A stretch of 17,563 nt of DNA. Origin: Flavobacteriales bacterium (GTDB taxonomy: Bacteria > Bacteroidota > Bacteroidia > Flavobacteriales > Flavobacteriaceae). The notes under the pieces are model-generated. The model did no database searches and had not been told where the DNA came from. It was given only the letters and a program-made list of their open reading frames with translations. Both the position numbers and the translations under genes were made by a program. Shown here one piece after another: positions 14,210 to 17,563 of the stretch. Each line of letters begins with the position of its first letter. Within the stretch, counting starts at the first letter, position 1. Where the stretch lies: the NCBI GenBank assembly GCA_011525065.1, contig WTIY01000008.1:1-17563 (forward strand), in the 5' to 3' direction.

Positions 14210-15619
14210 TTAAAGAGTCGAGGGACAAACATAGTTGGACTTTGGCAATTCCGTCTGAGCGATGGCTTTAAATCCACCGGCGACATCGATTAAATTGTGA
14301 ATGCCTCGGCTTTTGAGTATCGAGGCAGCAATCACACTGCGGTATCCACCAGCGCAGTGAATGTAAAAGGGCTTATTCTGAGGGAATGTGGCCAAGTGAT
14401 CGTTCAAAAAATCTAGAGGAGCGTTAGTCGCCCCTTCAACATGTTCGGACTGAAATTCAGCAGGCTTGCGCACATCGAAAACGGACACGGCACTTTGAGC
14501 ATAAGCCTCAGCCAATTGCGAGGCGGGCACTGAGGAAATGCTGTCATAGTCTTTGCCCGCAGTTTTCCAAGCTTGAAATCCGCCCTTGAGAATGCCCAAG
14601 GTCTGATCAAAACCGACGCGCGATAGGCGAGTCACAGCCTCTTCTTCTCGGCCCTCAGGGGCAACCAGTAAAATGGGCTGAGACACATCGCCAATTAAGG
14701 TCCCTACCCATGGGGCAAAGCCGCCGTCAAGACCAATAAAAATTGAGCGCGGGATATGACCTTTTACAAACTCATTTTGGTGTCTAACGTCAAGGACCAC
14801 AGCCCCTGTTTCATTGGCAGCAGCCTCAAATGCATCTGGAGACAAGCGTTGACCGCCTCGTGCCAACACCTGGTCGATGTCTTCATAGCCTTCCTTATTC
14901 ATTTTTACATTTAAGGGAAAGTACATAGGTGGCGGCAAAAGGCCTTCAGTGACTTCTTTGATAAATTCGTCTTTAGTCATGTCTGCACGAAGGGCGTAAT
15001 TCATCTTTTTCTGATTGCCTAAGGTGTCGACCGTTTCTTTCATCATGTTTTTACCGCAGGCAGATCCTGCACCATGGGCGGGGTATACGATGACCTCATC
15101 GGCTAGAGGCATAATCTTTTGTCGCAAACTGTCAAACAGCATGCCCGCAAGGTCTTCTTGGGTTAAGTGTGCTGCTTTTTGCGCCAAATCAGGCCGCCCA
15201 ACATCGCCTAAAAACAGGGTGTCTCCACTAAAAATGGCGTGATCTTTTCCATTGGTATCCCTCAATAAATAGGTGGTGCTTTCCATGGTGTGACCAGGGG
15301 TGTGAAGCGCGATAATTGTTACGTCCCCCAGAGGAAATTCCTGCTGATCTCGGGCTATGGTGGCCTCAAAATCTGGATTGGCATTTGGCCCATAAATGAT
15401 TGGCGCACCAGTTGTTTTGGACAAGGTCAAATGACCACTCACAAAATCCGCGTGAAAATGCGTTTCAAAAACATATTTGATGGTGGCGCCAGACTTTGTC
15501 GCTCGATCGATATAAGGCTGAACCTCTCTAAGAGGGTCAATGATGGCTACCTCGCCATTACTCTCTATATAGTATGCGCCCTGCGCCAAACATCCAGTAT
15601 AAATTTGTTCAATTTTCAT
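14210..15619 (-). CDS. Persulfide dioxygenase-rhodanese fusion (CstB-like)
   Basis: This 469-residue fusion has three parts. Residues 1 to about 240 are an ETHE1-like metallo-beta-lactamase domain with the iron site H54-F-H56-A-D58, H110 and D133 (SGDTLFLGDVGRPD). About 260-355 is a rhodanese-like domain without its cysteine (loop APEGRE). About 365-460 is a complete rhodanese with C422 in HCAGGYRS. Staphylococcus CstB has this plan; it oxidises persulfides to sulfite and makes thiosulfate using its rhodanese. The frame extends to 15667, but that start would sit on the -7 element at 15670-15677, so the ATG at 15619 is chosen. It should act in the cytoplasm in sulfide and persulfide detoxification, beside a TauE exporter. 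Confidence 0.92.
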   Translation of the reverse strand: MKIEQIYTGCLAQGAYYIESNGEVAIIDPLREVQPYIDRATKSGATIKYVFETHFHADFVSGHLTLSKTTGAPIIYGPNANPDFEATIARDQQEFPLGDVTIIALHTPGHTMESTTYLLRDTNGKDHAIFSGDTLFLGDVGRPDLAQKAAHLTQEDLAGMLFDSLRQKIMPLADEVIVYPAHGAGSACGKNMMKETVDTLGNQKKMNYALRADMTKDEFIKEVTEGLLPPPMYFPLNVKMNKEGYEDIDQVLARGGQRLSPDAFEAAANETGAVVLDVRHQNEFVKGHIPRSIFIGLDGGFAPWVGTLIGDVSQPILLVAPEGREEEAVTRLSRVGFDQTLGILKGGFQAWKTAGKDYDSISSVPASQLAEAYAQSAVSVFDVRKPAEFQSEHVEGATNAPLDFLNDHLATFPQNKPFYIHCAGGYRSVIAASILKSRGIHNLIDVAGGFKAIAQTELPKSNYVCPSTL

Positions 15620-15669
15620 AAAAACGCATTTTGAATTAAAGAAGCCTGCTATCGGGCTGGTTAACAAGG

Positions 15670-15677
15670 CAAAATTA
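15670..15677 (-). promoter_or_regulatory. -7 promoter element of the dioxygenase-rhodanese gene
   Basis: Read on the - strand this is TAATTTTG, an exact TAnnTTTG match. It lies exactly 22 bases from the palindrome at 15700-15713 and would give a start near 15665 and a leader of about 45 bases. No -33 TTG is seen at the usual distance. Confidence 0.7.
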
Positions 15678-15699
15678 GCCGATTAATTTTTGTCATAAC

Positions 15700-15713
15700 G
15701 TAACTAAAGTTAC
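15700..15713. promoter_or_regulatory. Palindromic operator B, GTAAC-TAAA-GTTAC
   Basis: This is a perfect palindrome with the same arms as operators A and C. It overlaps the tauE stop codon (15710-15712), so operator and coding end are shared. It is 22 bases from the exact -7 element of the dioxygenase-rhodanese gene. Confidence 0.85.
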
Positions 15714-16516
15714 AAGGACCATCCTTCCTTTAGCACGATGATTAGTGCCATCAGTAGAACAAACCAGCCAAAGCCTTTCTTTAAATTTTTCCCCGAGACA
15801 ACACGATTTAATCTTATACCAACAAAGATACCAATAATGGAGAGTAGCGCAAAAAACAGGAGAAAGCTCCAGTCGATCTCAAGGACTTGAACATCGCCAA
15901 TAAACCCAATCAATGATTTGATCGCAATGATCAACAATGAAGTAGCTACTGCTTTTTTCATGGGGAGTTTTGCTAAAAGGACCAGGGCAGGAATAATCAA
16001 AAATCCGCCACCGGCGCCAACAATACCCGTTAGGATCCCAACGAGAAATCCTTCCAGGACGATCATTGGATAATTGTATTGGGGGTTGGCCGCAGGCAGT
16101 GCGCTGTTGTCTTGACGATCTTTGATCATGGAAATTGAGACAAAAACCATGATGATGGCAAAAAATATCATGAGCCCCATGGCTTTGGATACGGCCCAAG
16201 ATTCTGTGCTGAAAATGGGATCGGGAATAGCCGGCATCAAATAACGACGGGTGAGGTAAACCGCTGTTAGCGCAGGCACAGCGAACACCATTGCGGTTTT
16301 GACCTCGACTAAGTTTTGGCCATAGTTTTTGAGGGTACCCACCAGGGCCGCAATACCAACTATAAACAGTGAATAGGCCGTCGCCGTCACCGGGTCAATA
16401 TCGAATAAATAGACCAAAACGGGTAAGGCGAGAATTGAACCACCCCCACCAATAAGCCCTAAGATCAGCCCTATTAAGATCGCGGCAAGATAACCTAAGA
16501 TTAAATGTAGTTCCAT
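15710..16516 (-). CDS. TauE/SafE family anion exporter
   Basis: This 268-residue protein is an inner-membrane transporter with about eight membrane helices in two related halves. Each half has the family's glycine-rich start: LGLIGGGGSILALPVLVYL near residues 19-37 and the repeat GIVGAGGGFLIIPALVLL near 161-180. TauE/SafE proteins export sulfite, sulfoacetate or related anions. Next to a persulfide dioxygenase whose product is sulfite, sulfite export is the natural role here, but substrate is not readable from sequence. The start at 16516 is 17 bases from an exact -7 element. Its last codon overlaps operator B, which serves the next gene. Confidence 0.9.
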   Translation of the reverse strand: MELHLILGYLAAILIGLILGLIGGGGSILALPVLVYLFDIDPVTATAYSLFIVGIAALVGTLKNYGQNLVEVKTAMVFAVPALTAVYLTRRYLMPAIPDPIFSTESWAVSKAMGLMIFFAIIMVFVSISMIKDRQDNSALPAANPQYNYPMIVLEGFLVGILTGIVGAGGGFLIIPALVLLAKLPMKKAVATSLLIIAIKSLIGFIGDVQVLEIDWSFLLFFALLSIIGIFVGIRLNRVVSGKNLKKGFGWFVLLMALIIVLKEGWSL

Positions 16517-16533
16517 GTGGATTAAATTCAGAC

Positions 16534-16541
16534 CAAAGATA
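16534..16541 (-). promoter_or_regulatory. -7 promoter element of the tauE-like gene
   Basis: Read on the - strand this is TATCTTTG, an exact TAnnTTTG match, exactly 22 bases from the palindrome at 16564-16577. Transcription would start near 16529, giving a leader of about 12 bases. Confidence 0.7.
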
Positions 16542-16563
16542 AGCCGTCTTTTTTCAGTTTTGG

Positions 16564-16577
16564 GTAACTCAAGTTAC
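16564..16577. promoter_or_regulatory. Palindromic operator C, GTAAC-TCAA-GTTAC
   Basis: This is the third perfect palindrome of the set. It overlaps the stop codon of the Crp/Fnr regulator gene (16574-16576) and lies 22 bases from the -7 element of the tauE-like gene. Confidence 0.85.
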
Positions 16578-17221
16578 AGGTTTGGCCAGTTCTCTTCAAG
16601 GACTTCTATGTTGTTGCGGTGTAATCGAATGACCCCACTATTTTCCAAACTCTTTAACAGTCTTGACACAACCACTCTTGACGTGTGCAGGTCATCGGCG
16701 ATGTCTTGATGTGTGGCGTGGATAACCTTATTCTGATTGATTTGAACTTTTTCGCGCAGGTATTTCAAAAGCCGCTGATCCATGCGTAAAAAAGCGATGG
16801 AATCGATACTTTCAAGCATTTCCATCAGCCGATTGTGGTAACTTTCAAAGACATAATTTCTCCAAGATCGATATTTCCCGGTCCACTCCTCCATTTTTTC
16901 CACAGGAATCATGATGAGTTTGGTGTCTGTTTCAGCGATGGCACGAATTTGGCTTTTCGTTTGGCCCAAACAGCAGTTTAAGGTCATGGCGCAAGTTTCG
17001 CCTTGCTCTAAAAAATACAGCAAGAGTTCATTGCCGTCTGTATCTTCTCGCAGCACTTTGATCGCTCCTGAAACAAGCAGAGGCATAGACCGTATGTATT
17101 GACCAAAATCGATAAGCAAAAAACCCTCTGGCACTTCTTTAATGGTGCCAACTTGATTGATGTCTTCGATTAGGGCTTTTTCAAACAGGCCGCCGTAACT
17201 CTGTTGTAAAGCGTGTAACAT
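16574..17221 (-). CDS. Crp/Fnr family transcriptional regulator, probably of sulfur genes
   Basis: This 215-residue protein has a cyclic-nucleotide-binding-like beta-barrel (about 20-115), a dimerisation helix (about 118-145) and a winged helix-turn-helix (about 150-212). The recognition helix reads S181-R-V-V-V-S-R187: R182 and R187 match Crp R180 and R185, but the Crp/Fnr glutamate is replaced by V183. The segment GETCAMTLNCC places C77, C83 and C84 at the ligand pocket. It lacks an Fnr N-terminal cysteine cluster, and the usual cAMP phosphate-binding motif is not evident. Three palindromes lie in front of the adjacent sulfur genes, so it is the likely activator. It starts 11 bases after the thioesterase stop and is probably transcribed with it. 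Confidence 0.9.
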   Translation of the reverse strand: MLHALQQSYGGLFEKALIEDINQVGTIKEVPEGFLLIDFGQYIRSMPLLVSGAIKVLREDTDGNELLLYFLEQGETCAMTLNCCLGQTKSQIRAIAETDTKLIMIPVEKMEEWTGKYRSWRNYVFESYHNRLMEMLESIDSIAFLRMDQRLLKYLREKVQINQNKVIHATHQDIADDLHTSRVVVSRLLKSLENSGVIRLHRNNIEVLEENWPNL

Positions 17222-17232
17222 GATCGATGGGG

Positions 17233-17563
17233 TTACTGTTCAAAAATTGCTTTGAGCTCAGTCGCCTCATGGGCCTTCAGCTTTCCCGCTAAAACTAGGC
17301 TCAATTGTCGTCTTCTCAAAGCGGCAGCAAAACGGTCCTTTTCGAGTTGTGTTTCTGGCTTAATTTCTGGCACAGCCATCGGGCGCCCTTGCTCATCCAC
17401 GGCAACAAAAGTAAAAATTGCTTCGTTGGCTTTGGTCCGCTTGCCGCTTTTTCTATCTTCCAGCCAGACATCGATGTATACTTCCATAGAGGTTCTGAAC
17501 GCTCGAGATATTTGGGCCTCTACAGTGACTACGCTTCCCAAGGGGATCATTTTATTGAAGGCG
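17233..17563 (-). CDS. Acyl-CoA thioesterase, hotdog fold (3' part of gene)
   Basis: The frame stays open to the window edge past the methionine at 17550 (upstream codons read A-F-N-K), so the gene is cut and about 110 C-terminal residues are seen. The central segment AQISRAFRTSMEVYIDVWLE followed by ANEAIFTFVAVDEQGRPMAVP is characteristic of the YciA/BACH-type acyl-CoA thioesterases, and the tail with AALRRRQLSL is also typical of them. The enzyme hydrolyses acyl-CoA to free acid and CoA in the cytoplasm; chain length cannot be told. The N-terminal part with the catalytic helix lies outside the window. Its stop is 11 bases before the Crp/Fnr gene start. Confidence 0.85.
   Translation of the reverse strand, partial: AFNKMIPLGSVVTVEAQISRAFRTSMEVYIDVWLEDRKSGKRTKANEAIFTFVAVDEQGRPMAVPEIKPETQLEKDRFAAALRRRQLSLVLAGKLKAHEATELKAIFEQ

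Noticed and set aside
15620..15667. Longer start for the dioxygenase-rhodanese gene
   Set aside because: It would begin two bases from the exact -7 element, and the added residues have no family counterpart; homologs begin near MKIEQIYTGC.
17195..17208. GTAAC half-site inside the 5' end of the regulator gene
   Set aside because: The second arm does not match and it is in coding DNA downstream of the start.

Overview
The window looks like a chromosomal segment of a Flavobacteriia/Flavobacteriales-type member of the Bacteroidota. Signs of this are a SprE/PorW-type secretion/gliding lipoprotein next to a bactofilin, an ATP synthase operon without the beta and epsilon genes, a DUF4292 lipoprotein next to an EnvC-like protein, almost no Shine-Dalgarno sequences, and promoters of the Bacteroidota -7 type (TAnnTTTG). 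I cannot name the genus. No phage, transposon, CRISPR array, rRNA or tRNA was seen, and no gene-free stretch exceeds 300 bases.

Region 1 (1-2085, +): the 3' two-thirds or so of a porW/sprE-like gene, cut by the window edge, and a bactofilin gene. Region 2 (2118-7947, +): F0F1 ATP synthase genes in the order atpZ, an AtpI-like membrane protein (probably DUF6168), atpB, atpE, atpF, atpH, atpA, atpG, closed by a strong intrinsic terminator. atpD and atpC are absent, as is usual in this group. The atpE-atpF gap carries several hairpins. Region 3 (7969-13020, +): a compact operon of an unknown lipoprotein-like gene, dut, a sugar-nucleotide pyrophosphorylase, a TPR protein, a DUF4292 lipoprotein and an EnvC-like inactive LytM protein. 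The last three junctions are all ATGA overlaps.

Region 4 (13097-17563, -): a sulfur-handling block facing the other way. Read in its own direction it has the 3' part of an acyl-CoA thioesterase gene, a Crp/Fnr regulator, a TauE/SafE anion exporter, a CstB-like persulfide dioxygenase-rhodanese fusion, a secreted single-domain rhodanese and a HOL/TPMT-like thiol or halide methyltransferase. The likely logic is oxidation of sulfane sulfur to sulfite (dioxygenase-rhodanese), export of sulfite or a related anion (TauE), extra sulfur transfer outside the cytoplasm (rhodanese), and possibly methylation of HS- or SCN- (methyltransferase).

The most notable observation is in region 4. Three perfect palindromes GTAAC-N4-GTTAC (14142-14155, 15700-15713, 16564-16577) lie upstream of the rhodanese, dioxygenase and TauE genes. 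Each is exactly 22 bases from a TAnnTTTG-type -7 promoter element (two exact, one with a single mismatch). This is the geometry of a class II Crp/Fnr activator site, centred near -41. The Crp/Fnr protein encoded in the block has a recognition helix of the form R-V-x-V-x-R, which as I recall also occurs in cyanobacterial NtcA, whose site is GTA-N8-TAC; the palindromes fit that pattern. The block therefore looks like a self-contained sulfur-stress regulon with a candidate sensor (Cys77, Cys83, Cys84) and its operators. No full operator precedes the regulator gene itself.
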